In this document: piece after piece, positions 26,519 to 34,694 of the stretch
Layout of the letters: each line of letters starts with the position of its first letter
How positions within the stretch are numbered: the stretch's first letter is position 1
Source: Chitinophaga niabensis
Lineage (GTDB): Bacteria; Bacteroidota; Bacteroidia; Chitinophagales; Chitinophagaceae
Assembly: GCF_039545795.1 (NCBI RefSeq)
Contig: NZ_CP154260.1
Location: 6,205,001-6,269,000 of the forward strand
DNA length: 64,000 bases
Direction: 5' to 3'
Position numbers and translations under genes: made by a program
The notes under the pieces: model-generated
Databases searched by the model: none
The model's input: only the letters and a program-made list of their open reading frames with translations
Told to the model about the DNA's origin: nothing

Positions 26519-28387
26519 TTATCTGCCCATGAAAACCATGAGAATTTGTACATCGCTTGGATTGACTCCGCTGATCCGGCTCGCTTGTCCTAAAGTGCGC
26601 GGTTTGATGCGGGTGAATTTTTGCCTTGCTTCGTTGGAAAGTGAAACGAGTTTTGTGTAATCGAAAGAATCAGGGATGATCAGATCTTCCAGTTCACTCA
26701 TCCTTTTTACCAGTTCATTTTCTTTTTCGATATAGGTATCGTACTTCACCTGGATTTCTACCTGCTCCAAAACTTCTCTGCTGAATCCGGCGAGTGCATT
26801 TCCTACTTTTCCGATCTGCTCTTTCATAGACATAATATCCAATCCGGGGCGCAATAATATCTGATGTGCTCTTTGTTTTTCCTTCAATGGGGAAGAACCA
26901 TTTTCCTGTAACCAGGCATTCATTTCTTCCGGTTCGAGTGCTAATTCCTTCAGGATGGTTTTTACCTTGTCAACTCCGGAAAGTTTTTCCCTGGTTTTTT
27001 GCATCCTTTCTTCTGTAGCAAGGCCTAATTTATAGCTCTTTTCAGTGAGGCGGAGGTCTGCATTATCCTGGCGGAGCAGTGTTCTGAATTCCGCCCGGGA
27101 GGTGAACATGCGGTAAGGTTCGTCTGTTCCCTTGTTGATCAGGTCGTCAATTAACACGCCGATGTAGGCTTCGCTGCGTTTGAGTACCAATGGTTCGAGG
27201 TCTTTTGCTTTCTGATGAGCATTGATCCCGGCCATTAATCCCTGGCAGGCAGCTTCTTCATAACCCGTTGTTCCATTGATCTGACCGGCAAAAAAGAGGT
27301 TGGATACCTGTTTTGTTTCCAGTGAAAACTGTAACTGGGTAGGTGGGAAGAAGTCGTATTCGATGGCATAGCCCGGGCGGAAGATCCTTACATTTTCAAA
27401 ACCGGGTACTAATTGCAGTGCTTTCAGCTGCACTTCTTCCGGTAAAGAGGTGGAAAATCCGTTCACATAGATCTCTACTGTGTTAAAACCTTCCGGTTCT
27501 ACGAACAATTGATGGCGTTCTCTTTCTGCGAAACGGTTGATCTTATCTTCAATGCTAGGGCAATATCTTGGTCCTGTTCCCTGAATTCTTCCCTGGAACA
27601 TGGGTGATCTGTCGAAACCGGTGCGGAGGATATCATGTACCTGTTCACTTGTGTAGGTGATCCAGCAGCTTCTTTGTTGGGAAGGTTTGATCTTTTCCAC
27701 ATCCATATAAGAGAATCCAACGATCTCCTCATCTCCTTTTTGTTCTTCCATTTTGGAATAATCCAGGCTGCGGCCATCCACACGGGGAGGGGTTCCTGTT
27801 TTGAGACGGTCACTTTCAAAACCCAAGGAAACCAATTGTTCTGTGATTCCGGTGGCTGCTTTTTCTGCTACCCTTCCTCCGCCGAACTGTTTATCGCCGA
27901 TATGGATAACACCATTGAGGAAAGTACCGTTGGTAAGTACAACAGATTTTGCCTGGATTTCATGTCCGAGGCCGGTTATTACACCATGGCAAACACCATT
28001 TTTAATAAGTAATCCTTTCACCATATCCTGGTAAAAGTCTACGTTGGGGGTATTTTCTAATGCTTCTCTCCATTTTGCAGCGAAGAGCATGCGGTCGTTT
28101 TGTGTTCTTGGGCTCCACATGGCTGGGCCTTTGCTCCGGTTCAGCATCCTGAACTGGATCATGGATTGGTCTGTGACGATGCCGGAGTATCCACCGAGGG
28201 CATCTATTTCGCGTACAATTTGTCCTTTAGCGATACCACCCATGGCAGGGTTGCAACTCATTTGGGCGATTGTTTGCATATTCATGGTTACGAGCAACAC
28301 ACGGGAGCCCATGTTGGCTGCAGCAGCTGCAGCTTCACATCCGGCATGTCCGGCACCGACAACAATAACATCGTAAGAAGGGAACAT
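26519..28387 (-). CDS. mnmG: tRNA uridine-5-carboxymethylaminomethyl(34) synthesis protein MnmG (GidA)
   Basis: 622 residues. The FAD enzyme works with MnmE to modify U34 in the wobble position of several tRNAs. The FAD-binding GAGHAGCEAA starts at residue 11; CNPAMGGIAKG, TGTFLNG, GTGPRYCPSIEDK and TGYEEAACQGLMAG are family signatures, and the C-terminal helical domain ends with SGVNPSDVQILMV. In many bacteria this gene lies near the replication origin, which fits the parS sites and DnaA boxes seen a few kilobases to its right. Transcription points away from that origin. Confidence 0.97.
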   Translation of the reverse strand: MFPSYDVIVVGAGHAGCEAAAAAANMGSRVLLVTMNMQTIAQMSCNPAMGGIAKGQIVREIDALGGYSGIVTDQSMIQFRMLNRSKGPAMWSPRTQNDRMLFAAKWREALENTPNVDFYQDMVKGLLIKNGVCHGVITGLGHEIQAKSVVLTNGTFLNGVIHIGDKQFGGGRVAEKAATGITEQLVSLGFESDRLKTGTPPRVDGRSLDYSKMEEQKGDEEIVGFSYMDVEKIKPSQQRSCWITYTSEQVHDILRTGFDRSPMFQGRIQGTGPRYCPSIEDKINRFAERERHQLFVEPEGFNTVEIYVNGFSTSLPEEVQLKALQLVPGFENVRIFRPGYAIEYDFFPPTQLQFSLETKQVSNLFFAGQINGTTGYEEAACQGLMAGINAHQKAKDLEPLVLKRSEAYIGVLIDDLINKGTDEPYRMFTSRAEFRTLLRQDNADLRLTEKSYKLGLATEERMQKTREKLSGVDKVKTILKELALEPEEMNAWLQENGSSPLKEKQRAHQILLRPGLDIMSMKEQIGKVGNALAGFSREVLEQVEIQVKYDTYIEKENELVKRMSELEDLIIPDSFDYTKLVSLSNEARQKFTRIKPRTLGQASRISGVNPSDVQILMVFMGR

Positions 28388-28835
28388 TATGAAAATTTTG
28401 AGAGTGCAAAGTTAAGTATAAAGATTGATGGGAGGGGCTTAAAACAATCTGTTTATCAGGGGGTGTTGTTTTTTCCAGGGGAATTTAGGAGGAGGTATTG
28501 CTGAGGGTGGTGTATTTGGGTGAGTATGTTTTTGCATGTGGGTGTTTTGGAGGGAGGGGTTATAGTTTTTACTGAATTGTTTTGTTTTTCTGAGGGAGCC
28601 TTTTCAGGAAAGATGGAAAGGGTTAGGGTAGTTTTCACTCGAATTGGCTTGGTGAAAAGTAGCTTTTTAGAAGAGGGAGTATGCTCAATAGTTTCCTTTC
28701 TGGGGGAATTATTCGAGAAAGAGGGATACAGGTATTGCGGAGAGTTCTGTAAAAGGAGTTTAGAAGGTGATACTATGACTGGTTCGATGGTGCTATTATC
28801 TATATTTTGATTATAGAAGCAAGGTGTTTTTAGAG

Positions 28836-28924
28836 TTAGAAAGGGATTGTTTAAAGGAGGAAGTAAAATAAAACTGATCCTTTACACAGCGGATTCATTT
28901 AGGGAAAGCCGTTTTTGGCTAAAA
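28836..28924. repeat. Degenerate origin-region repeat, copy 1
   Basis: 89-base unit from TTAGAAAGGGATTGTTT to TTTTTGGCTAAAA. It aligns to copy 2 along its whole length with about 22 differences and two single-base indels, roughly 75% identity by eye. Confidence 0.7.
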
Positions 28925-28974
28925 AAATAGGCTAAGCAAATATGAGAAGGAGGTTTTTTTCACAGAAAGAGGAA

Positions 28975-29063
28975 TTAGAAAGAGATCGTTTGAGGGAAGA
29001 AGTAATTGAATTTGGTTCTTTATACAGTGAATCTATTTAAGAAATGCCGCTTTTTGGCTAAAA
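28975..29063. repeat. Degenerate origin-region repeat, copy 2
   Basis: 89-base unit from TTAGAAAGAGATCGTTT to TTTTTGGCTAAAA, starting 139 bases after copy 1. Shared blocks include CTTTAYACAG, ATTTA and GCCG-TTTTTGGCTAAAA. Confidence 0.7.
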
Positions 29064-29214
29064 AGAAGGTTAGTTAGGTATGCGGAACGCTGTTTATGAA
29101 AGGACATAAGGGATCTTTTTACATGGGGTTTGGTATTAGAGGAAGGGCTTTTACATAGAACCGGAGATAAACAATGCCTTTTGTGAATGCTTTGAGAATT
29201 CCAGAAGCTGATTT

Positions 29215-29299
29215 TTAGAAAGGATTGTATGAAATAAACCTGCGTCCTTAAGGTTCTTGAGGACAGATCTATTTAAGCAATTCTTCTTTCTGCGGAAAA
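29215..29299. repeat. Degenerate origin-region repeat, copy 3
   Basis: More diverged copy starting TTAGAAAGGATTGTATGAAA, with GGACAGATCTATTTAAG in the middle and GCGGAAAA at the end, 240 bases after copy 2. Confidence 0.5.
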
Positions 29300-29448
29300 T
29301 GGGAGGATAAAGGATGAGGTGGGTAGATACATGGGAAGGTGTTTTGAGAAAAAAAAGTAGTAAGCCTGATTTTCTCCAAAGATTGATATTGATTAAGGAG
29401 CATTCTTTCTTTAAACGGGTAAACGAGAAAGATCTTTTAGGGGGAAGT

Positions 29449-29560
29449 TTAGAAGAGATGGAGGATGAATTACGGGAAAGACAGTATTAAGGAAGTACCT
29501 CTTTAGGGCTCTTTGTAGTGGATTCATTTAAAAAGAACATTTTTCTTTTTGGAATGGCAT
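29449..29560. repeat. Degenerate origin-region repeat, copy 4
   Basis: Starts TTTAGAAGAGATGGAGG, contains CTCTTTGTAGTGGATTCATTTAA (first 20 bases comparable to copy 1) and ends TTTCTTTTTGGAATGGCA, 234 bases after copy 3. Longer than the others through an insertion. Confidence 0.5.
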
Positions 29561-30072
29561 AGAAAAAAGGAGGAATAGGTAGGGAACCCGGAGGTGTTTT
29601 TTGATATAGACGAAGAAGGGAAAACTTGATTTTCTATAAGATTGGAGGATAAAGTAGTCATTTCCCCTTTCTAAGAGGTGGGAGAAGGGTAGGTTTCAAG
29701 GAAGATCAGGGTATCTGGAGCGAAAACTATTAGAAGGAAGAGGGTATATAAAGCCGTTTTTCCTTAGAGATTTTGTTCGTTCAAGTGTGTCTTAGATAGA
29801 AGGGAATAGGGGACAGGCTTTTTTTTGGTATTTAATGGTATTGCCCTAGGGGTTACTAAGGATAAAGTAAAAACAAGCTGGCCTCTTTTCAGGCGAATTA
29901 GTGAAGAAAGCTTCTTTTATAAGAAAAGGGTAAATGGGAGGTATGTTTTTAAGTAGGATTTAAAAGCATTGTGAAGAAATCATGGTTAGGAGAGGTAGAT
30001 GGAAGTTGTTTTGAATAAAGCTAATCCCTCACCAAGAGAAAAATATCCCTATTTTCATTATGCTAAGGCAGA

Positions 30073-30088
30073 TGTTCCACGTGGAACA
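30073..30088. promoter_or_regulatory. parS centromere site 1
   Basis: TGTTCCACGTGGAACA, a perfect 16-base palindrome differing from the general ParB-binding consensus TGTTTCACGTGAAACA only by a symmetric pair of changes. First of three sites within 770 bases. Confidence 0.88.
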
Positions 30089-30786
30089 TCTATAAAAATG
30101 AGTACTTCATGTGGATTCCCCTCTACTTAAGACGATTTCAGCGGTAAATGGGCACAGAGAAAAATTCCAAATGGGAAAAACCTAAGTCTATAATAGCTCA
30201 TCCAAGATCAGGTAGACCTTCTAAAGCCAGTTTTCCTCACAGAAATACTAAAGAATCAACAAATAAAGAGGAAATTAATCAAGAATGAAGGGAACCGGTA
30301 CACAAATAATGGAAAGCTTGGGGGATTTTGTATCAAAAGGACTCCAAAGAACTATTAAAGGATTAGTAATCTAAAAAGGAAGGAATTTAATCATTTTAGT
30401 AGCAGCATTAATACACACGTAAGGGAAGTTGAAACCATATTTTTTCTACTAAGGAGGGTAGAAGAATCATTAAACCAGGGAAAAGAGAATCGTTAAAATA
30501 GAAAGAAAGCAATGATTCAAGATGTATTTGTGTGTCTTCTATAGAAAACGGAGAATTAAGGAACATTTTTTTCAATTATAGTTTTAAAAAGACTTCTACA
30601 ACAGGGATCCTTAGAGAAGGGAGCGCAGAAAATACCTTTCAGAAACATCAGTATAAAGCTCAAAAATGATCCTAATTTTATTAAAACAATCATAAACAAA
30701 ACCAGCAAGTAAGCTAAAAAGGATTTCTCGACCTGGCTGATAAACCTCTGAAGGAACATCCAAACAACCACTTTCTTAACAGCAGA

Positions 30787-30802
30787 TGTTCCACGTGAAA
30801 CA
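30787..30802. promoter_or_regulatory. parS centromere site 2
   Basis: TGTTCCACGTGAAACA matches the ParB consensus at 15 of 16 positions. It is 714 bases from site 1 and 37 bases (start to start) from site 3. Confidence 0.9.
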
Positions 30803-30816
30803 TTTGTAGTAAATAA

Positions 30817-30846
30817 AAAGGGATGTTCCACGTGGAACATCCCTTT
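30817..30846. promoter_or_regulatory. parS centromere site 3 inside a 30-bp palindrome, also a hairpin after ybeY
   Basis: TGTTCCACGTGGAACA at 30824-30839 is the core of a perfect 30-base palindrome extended by AAAGGGA/TCCCTTT. On the minus strand the arm is followed by TTTTTATTTA, so the transcript of ybeY (stop at 30845) would form a terminator-like hairpin from the same bases. Confidence 0.88.
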
Positions 30847-31270
30847 ACTTTTCGAAGTATAAATTAAGATACTCATCTTCTTTCTCTCTCATAAGTGCTT
30901 CTTCCTTCTTTGTCTTATCCTTATATCCGCACAAATGTAAAGCCCCATGAAAAATAACCCGGTGCAACTCGTAGTTTTCCGTTACTTCAAAGTTCGCCGC
31001 GTTCTCTTTAACTCTGTCAATGCTGATATATATTTCGCCTTCCGTTACCTCTGGGTCATCGGATAATTCAAAGGTGACTATATCTGTGTAAGTATCATGC
31101 TGCAAAAACTCCTCGTTTAACTGCAAGAGATATTCATCTGTACAGAAAACATACTGTAGATGTTTCAATCCCTGTTCCTCTCTCCTGAATAAATCCTCGA
31201 TAAAAGCTTTGAGCCTGGTCCGGTCTTTCATCCCTACCTTGACCTCATGCGCTGAAAATTGTACTGCCAT
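30845..31270 (-). CDS. ybeY: Endoribonuclease YbeY (16S rRNA maturation)
   Basis: 141 residues. The metal-binding motif FHGALHLCGYKD (about 106-117) is the YbeY zinc site; the third histidine of the usual HGxLHLxGYxH is replaced by Asp/Lys, as I recall for other Bacteroidota YbeY proteins. DEYLLQLNEEFLQHDTYTDIVTF is also diagnostic. It processes 16S rRNA 3' ends and takes part in ribosome quality control. Its stop codon lies in the parS-3 palindrome, and it is transcribed away from the proposed oriC. Confidence 0.94.
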   Translation of the reverse strand: MAVQFSAHEVKVGMKDRTRLKAFIEDLFRREEQGLKHLQYVFCTDEYLLQLNEEFLQHDTYTDIVTFELSDDPEVTEGEIYISIDRVKENAANFEVTENYELHRVIFHGALHLCGYKDKTKKEEALMREKEDEYLNLYFEK

Positions 31271-31394
31271 CCTGTAAAATTAAAATGAAAAGTTGGTTCC
31301 GCCATAAGGCTTTCTATTTGAGCTTCTACCAGGTAAAAAATTAAGGGTAGATGATTACTTTTAACCCTATAAAACAACCCAGCCAAGGAAAATA

Positions 31395-31988
31395 ATGAAT
31401 AACGACCGCACTAAAATAATTCCCAGAAGAACACCAGCATCAGCGGAGATGGTAGCAAACGTTAAACGCGCGACAGCTCTCTCTGCAAAACTTAACCAAC
31501 TAACCTTCGATGATCTTGAAGAAATCCGGATGCTGTTCAGCGAACTCATCGGAAAAGAGGTAGATCAAAGCTTCTTGTTGATCCCACCATTCTATACTGC
31601 CGGCGGAACAGAGATCCGCATCGGCCAAAATGTTTTCGTAAATCAGAACTGTACCTTCTATGACCTCGGTGGTCTTGATATCGGAGATGATGTAATGATC
31701 GGGCCGAATGTAAGTATCATTACAACAGGTCATCCTCTTGAACCATCACAACGCCGGGGCATTACCATCGGAAAGCCCATCGTGATTGAAAGAAATGTTT
31801 GGATCGCAGCTGGTGCAATAATTATTGGGGGTGTGACCATAGGTGAAAATTCAGTTGTGGCTGCAGGTGCTGTAGTCACAAAAGATGTTCCTCCCAATAC
31901 CTTGGTTGGAGGAAATCCTGCAAGGATCATTCGCGCAATTAGTAGTGATGATATCAATAGGGAGGAAGTTCAGGGAGATTCAAACTGA
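31395..31988 (+). CDS. Sugar O-acetyltransferase, maltose/galactoside type (left-handed beta helix)
   Basis: 197 residues. An N-terminal helical part (KRATALSAKLNQLTFDDLEEIRMLFSELIG) precedes hexapeptide repeats (IRIGQNVFVNQNCTF, LDIGDDVMIGPNVSI, ITIGKPIVIERNVWIAAGA, GVTIGENSVVAAGAVVTKDV). The catalytic histidine lies in TTGHPL. Enzymes of this LacA/Maa/NodL group acetylate sugars with acetyl-CoA and act as trimers in the cytoplasm. Lies alone, 124 bases from the divergent ybeY start. Confidence 0.93.
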   Translation: MNNDRTKIIPRRTPASAEMVANVKRATALSAKLNQLTFDDLEEIRMLFSELIGKEVDQSFLLIPPFYTAGGTEIRIGQNVFVNQNCTFYDLGGLDIGDDVMIGPNVSIITTGHPLEPSQRRGITIGKPIVIERNVWIAAGAIIIGGVTIGENSVVAAGAVVTKDVPPNTLVGGNPARIIRAISSDDINREEVQGDSN

Positions 31989-32122
31989 AGCAAACACATT
32001 ACTAAAGACAATAAAACCGGCCATCCCTCTTTTTTGCATATTCCCCTTTGTACCATACCTTTGCACCGTAATTAGCTGGGGCTATGGTCACAGATTGGTT
32101 TTAACTCGATCAATAAATCATT

Positions 32123-32353
32123 ATGATTAAACTTTCTTCCCTTACGCTTGGCAAAAGTGCAGTGATCCGGGATTTCGAGAAAAGTGATATCCATATTAAA
32201 CTAATGGAAATGGGTTGTGTACCAGGAGAAACAGTTAAAGTAGAAAAGATTGCACCTATGGGAGATCCAATCTGTATTATTGTTGCAGGATACAACTTAT
32301 CCCTTCGTAAAACAGAAGCAGATCATATCTGGGTAGAAGAGATCGCTATCTAA
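32123..32353 (+). CDS. feoA: FeoA family ferrous-iron transport accessory protein
   Basis: 76 residues with the SH3-like FeoA fold: LSSLTLGKSAVIRDFE, KLMEMGCVPGETVKVEK, GDPICIIVAGYNLSLRKTEA. FeoA normally binds the FeoB Fe(II) transporter in the inner membrane. Here no feoB follows; the gene stands alone with its own terminator 24 bases downstream. A distant feoB elsewhere in the genome, or another regulatory role, is possible. Confidence 0.9.
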   Translation: MIKLSSLTLGKSAVIRDFEKSDIHIKLMEMGCVPGETVKVEKIAPMGDPICIIVAGYNLSLRKTEADHIWVEEIAI

Positions 32354-32376
32354 AACAATATCAAAAAAGATTTTAC

Positions 32377-32408
32377 AAGGATGTCTGATAAAGGCATCCT
32401 TTTTTATT
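32377..32408 (+). terminator. Intrinsic terminator of feoA
   Basis: AAGGATG/CATCCTT (32377-32401) with an 11-base loop, followed by TTTTTATTT. Confidence 0.75.
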
Positions 32409-32875
32409 TGTACGAAGGAGAGGGTCTTTGGAAAAAAGCACTTATGAAGGCATCTCTTTTAACGGTACGAAGGAAGAGCTTTTCTAAACGAACTGAAACC
32501 TACGAAGCATCTTTTCAATATTTAGAAAACTTAGTTTATCCAGGTTATGCGATCGGCTCTTCTACCTCACGCCCCAGCTCCAAAAAATTTCCTGAACTAA
32601 CGAATTCCTTTTCCCAGACAGGAGAGGGTTATATATTCTTTCTTCACCGCGTTCCACCACTGCTCATATTGCTCTCCTCTGTTGAAGGAGTAAGTTTCAA
32701 CATGCATTGACAAAGTCAATTGAAGACAGGTAAATAGGCTGATCCATACTTATACTCTACAAACCTCGCTGAAATCTAACGCATCAAAATAGTAAACGAT
32801 CGACAATAAAATACCCTATCTCAAGCCTATGTCAACCCTATCTAAAATATGTTGATCCTATTCTCAAACCGGCAT
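32409..32875. other. Gene-free stretch between feoA and nadA
   Basis: About 470 bases without a convincing gene. A 109-codon frame starting inside the feoA terminator (32381-32710) crosses it but has no domain or ribosome site. Three short look-alikes, TACGAAGGAGAGG (32411), GTACGAAGGAAGAG (about 32466) and CCTACGAAGC (about 32507), suggest degenerate repetition similar in style to the parS-side region. Confidence 0.45.
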
Positions 32876-32909
32876 AAAAAAGCCCCGGAAGAAATATTCT
32901 CCCAGGGCT
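32876..32909 (-). terminator. Intrinsic terminator of nadA
   Basis: AGCCCCGGAAG and CTCCCAGGGCT (32881-32909) pair over 11 positions with G-U, loop about 7 bases; the minus strand continues into TTTTTTATG. Confidence 0.75.
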
Positions 32910-32932
32910 GGTATCTGAAAATTCTCTATGAA

Positions 32933-33940
32933 TTATAATCCTGCCTGTGCACTTATCTCCAACATTCTGTCAATCGGTTTCTTAGCAGCGATACGCAATC
33001 CTTCTTCCATGGTGATCTCTGGTTCTTCGTATTCCATGCACAGATACAATTTCTCCAGGGTGTTCAATTTCATATGCGGACAATCATTACATGCGCAGGC
33101 ATTATTTGGTGGCGCGGGAATAAACGTCTTGGCAGGATTTTCTTTTTGCATCTGATGGAGGATCCCTGTTTCCGTTACCACGATGTATTCCTGGGCATCA
33201 TCCCGCTGAGTGAATTTCAGCAGACCTGTAGTAGAACCAATAAAATCTGCAATAGCCAGTACGTTTGCTTCACATTCCGGGTGTGCAATGATCTTGGCTT
33301 CCGGATGGCGCACCTTTAATTTGGTGATCTTTTCCAGGCTGAAGATCTCGTGTACCATACAGGCTCCATTCCACAACACCATATCCCTACCCGTTTTCTT
33401 GATCAAATAAGACCCCAGGTTGCGGTCGGGTGCAAAAATGATCGGCTGGTCCTTGGGAACGCTTTCGATGATCTTTTCGGCATTAGAGCTCGTGCAAATG
33501 ATATCGCTGAGCGCTTTGATACCTGCAGAACAGTTTATGTAAGAGATAACAATGTGATCGGGGTATTTGTCCCTGAACTTTTTGAACAGCTCGGGAGGTG
33601 CACTGTCTGCCAGAGAACAACCTGCTTTCAGGTCCGGCAGCAGCACTTTTTTCTGTGGACTGAGGATCTTAGCTGTTTCGGCCATGAAGTGCACGCCCGC
33701 GAAAACGATAATGTCCGCATCTGTTTTTGCAGCCTGCTGGCTCAGCCCAAGGCTGTCTCCAATATAATCTGCCACGTCCTGGATATCCGGCTCCTGGTAA
33801 TAGTGTGCCAGGATGATCGCGTTCTTTTCTTTTTTCAGTCGGTCTATTTCCGCAAAAAGGTCCAGCTTAACGTCCACCTCTACGTCAAGGAACCCTTTTT
33901 TCTGTAAATTTTTTTTTGCTTCCGCTAATTCTATAATCAT
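32933..33940 (-). CDS. nadA: Quinolinate synthase NadA
   Basis: 335 residues. This [4Fe-4S] enzyme condenses iminoaspartate with dihydroxyacetone phosphate to quinolinate in NAD synthesis. Three cluster cysteines are visible in [27 protein letters not shown] and [39 protein letters not shown] and [10 protein letters not shown] are further signatures. Length is standard. It points leftwards, away from the adjacent DnaA-box cluster. No nadB or nadC is next to it. Confidence 0.96.
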   Translation of the reverse strand: MIIELAEAKKNLQKKGFLDVEVDVKLDLFAEIDRLKKEKNAIILAHYYQEPDIQDVADYIGDSLGLSQQAAKTDADIIVFAGVHFMAETAKILSPQKKVLLPDLKAGCSLADSAPPELFKKFRDKYPDHIVISYINCSAGIKALSDIICTSSNAEKIIESVPKDQPIIFAPDRNLGSYLIKKTGRDMVLWNGACMVHEIFSLEKITKLKVRHPEAKIIAHPECEANVLAIADFIGSTTGLLKFTQRDDAQEYIVVTETGILHQMQKENPAKTFIPAPPNNACACNDCPHMKLNTLEKLYLCMEYEEPEITMEEGLRIAAKKPIDRMLEISAQAGL

Positions 33941-34694
33941 AACTATAGATTAATTTTTCTTTTTAAAAAGAAGAGAAAACCCACTACTATTAGGGGTGTG
34001 AATATGGGGGAAACTCAGCTCCTTACCCTGATACAAATGTACTTGTTATTATTATTTCAGTGACTATCCACAGCAAATTAACATTGCTTTTTCCTATCAA
34101 TGCTGAGTTTGGCATGCTTTATCCACAGTGTTAACAGGGAATCAACTGAACAACTTTTTTGGGCTGTGGGTATTAAGAAATTGTTAAAAGAGCAAGGTTA
34201 TCCACCGCCTGAGGTTTGAAAATTATCCGCCGAAGAAAAACAAATTTAGTTTTACCTCCTTCTCAAGGGGTGTTTACCCACAGAAAACAGCGTTAACCCC
34301 ATGGTTATTCACAACAACTGTGAACAAACTGACCCGCTTTTCTGAAATTCCAGCGGCCGAAAAATTTTTCTGTTTTCTTTAAATCAATCCACATTTTCTT
34401 GTGGATTATATCGGGCATATGCTTATTTTGTGGATAACCACGTGTTTATTCTACCGGGGGCCAAACCCGGAAATAGCCAAATGGCGGGCCTTTAACAAGA
34501 TTTATAACAACCAATACCTATCTCTTAATTTCGGGCAAAATGTGGATAAAGTGTGCATGAAGATAGAAATCCACCCCCTTTCCGTACCGCTCAAACCCTT
34601 TGCTGTATTGACTTTCGGGGTTAAAAAACCTATTTTGCAGTTACAACTATTTTATTCTATTTTTGCTTCCTCTAAAATTTAGACTATATAATAT
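33941..34694. other. Proposed chromosomal replication origin (oriC)
   Basis: 754 gene-free bases. Exact matches to the DnaA box TTATNCACA lie at 34119 (+), 34305 (+), 34429 (-) and 34541 (-). One-mismatch boxes lie at 34064 (+), 34198 (+), 34274 (+), 34319 (-) and 34400 (-); weaker ones at 34165, 34223 and 34385. AT-rich tracts (34330-34385 and 34600-34690) could unwind. The flanking genes diverge (nadA left, ppiD right), mnmG and ybeY also point away, and parS sites lie 3-4 kb off. Origin status is inferred from this pattern; GC-skew has not been computed. Confidence 0.85.
34634..34665 (+). promoter_or_regulatory. Promoter of the ppiD-like gene
   Basis: TTTG at 34634-34637 and TATTTTTG at 34658-34665, 20 bases apart, fit the Bacteroidota TTTG/TAnnTTTG promoter. 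The leader would be about 20-25 bases. It sits at the right edge of the proposed oriC. Confidence 0.6.

Larger units (their letters stand above)
28388..30844. other. Gene-free, strand-asymmetric 2.45-kb region between mnmG and ybeY
   Basis: No credible gene on either strand; every frame is broken by stops. From about 28400 to 29950 the plus strand is very rich in G and poor in C: the row 28501-28560 has 28 G and 2 C, and 29461-29520 has 18 G and 7 C. By 30361-30420 the values are 10 and 7. The left part contains degenerate 85-110 bp repeats, listed separately; the right end contains three parS sites. Its position close to the proposed oriC suggests a chromosome-organisation or partition role, but that is inference. 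Confidence 0.8.

Noticed and set aside
28520-28810. A 96-codon plus-strand frame in the G-rich region
   Set aside because: Composition follows the local G/T bias, with no ribosome site, no recognisable domain and no neighbouring gene logic.
28836-29560. CRISPR array in the repeat-bearing non-coding region
   Set aside because: The repeats are too long, too diverged and irregularly spaced, and no cas gene is present.
30556-30876. A 106-codon minus-strand frame between mnmG and ybeY
   Set aside because: It runs through two parS sites; peptides such as MFHVEH and NVSRGT are just their translation. It also overlaps the ybeY end and has no domain.
32381-32710. A 109-codon plus-strand frame after feoA
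   Set aside because: Its start codon lies in the loop of the feoA terminator and the peptide has no recognisable features.
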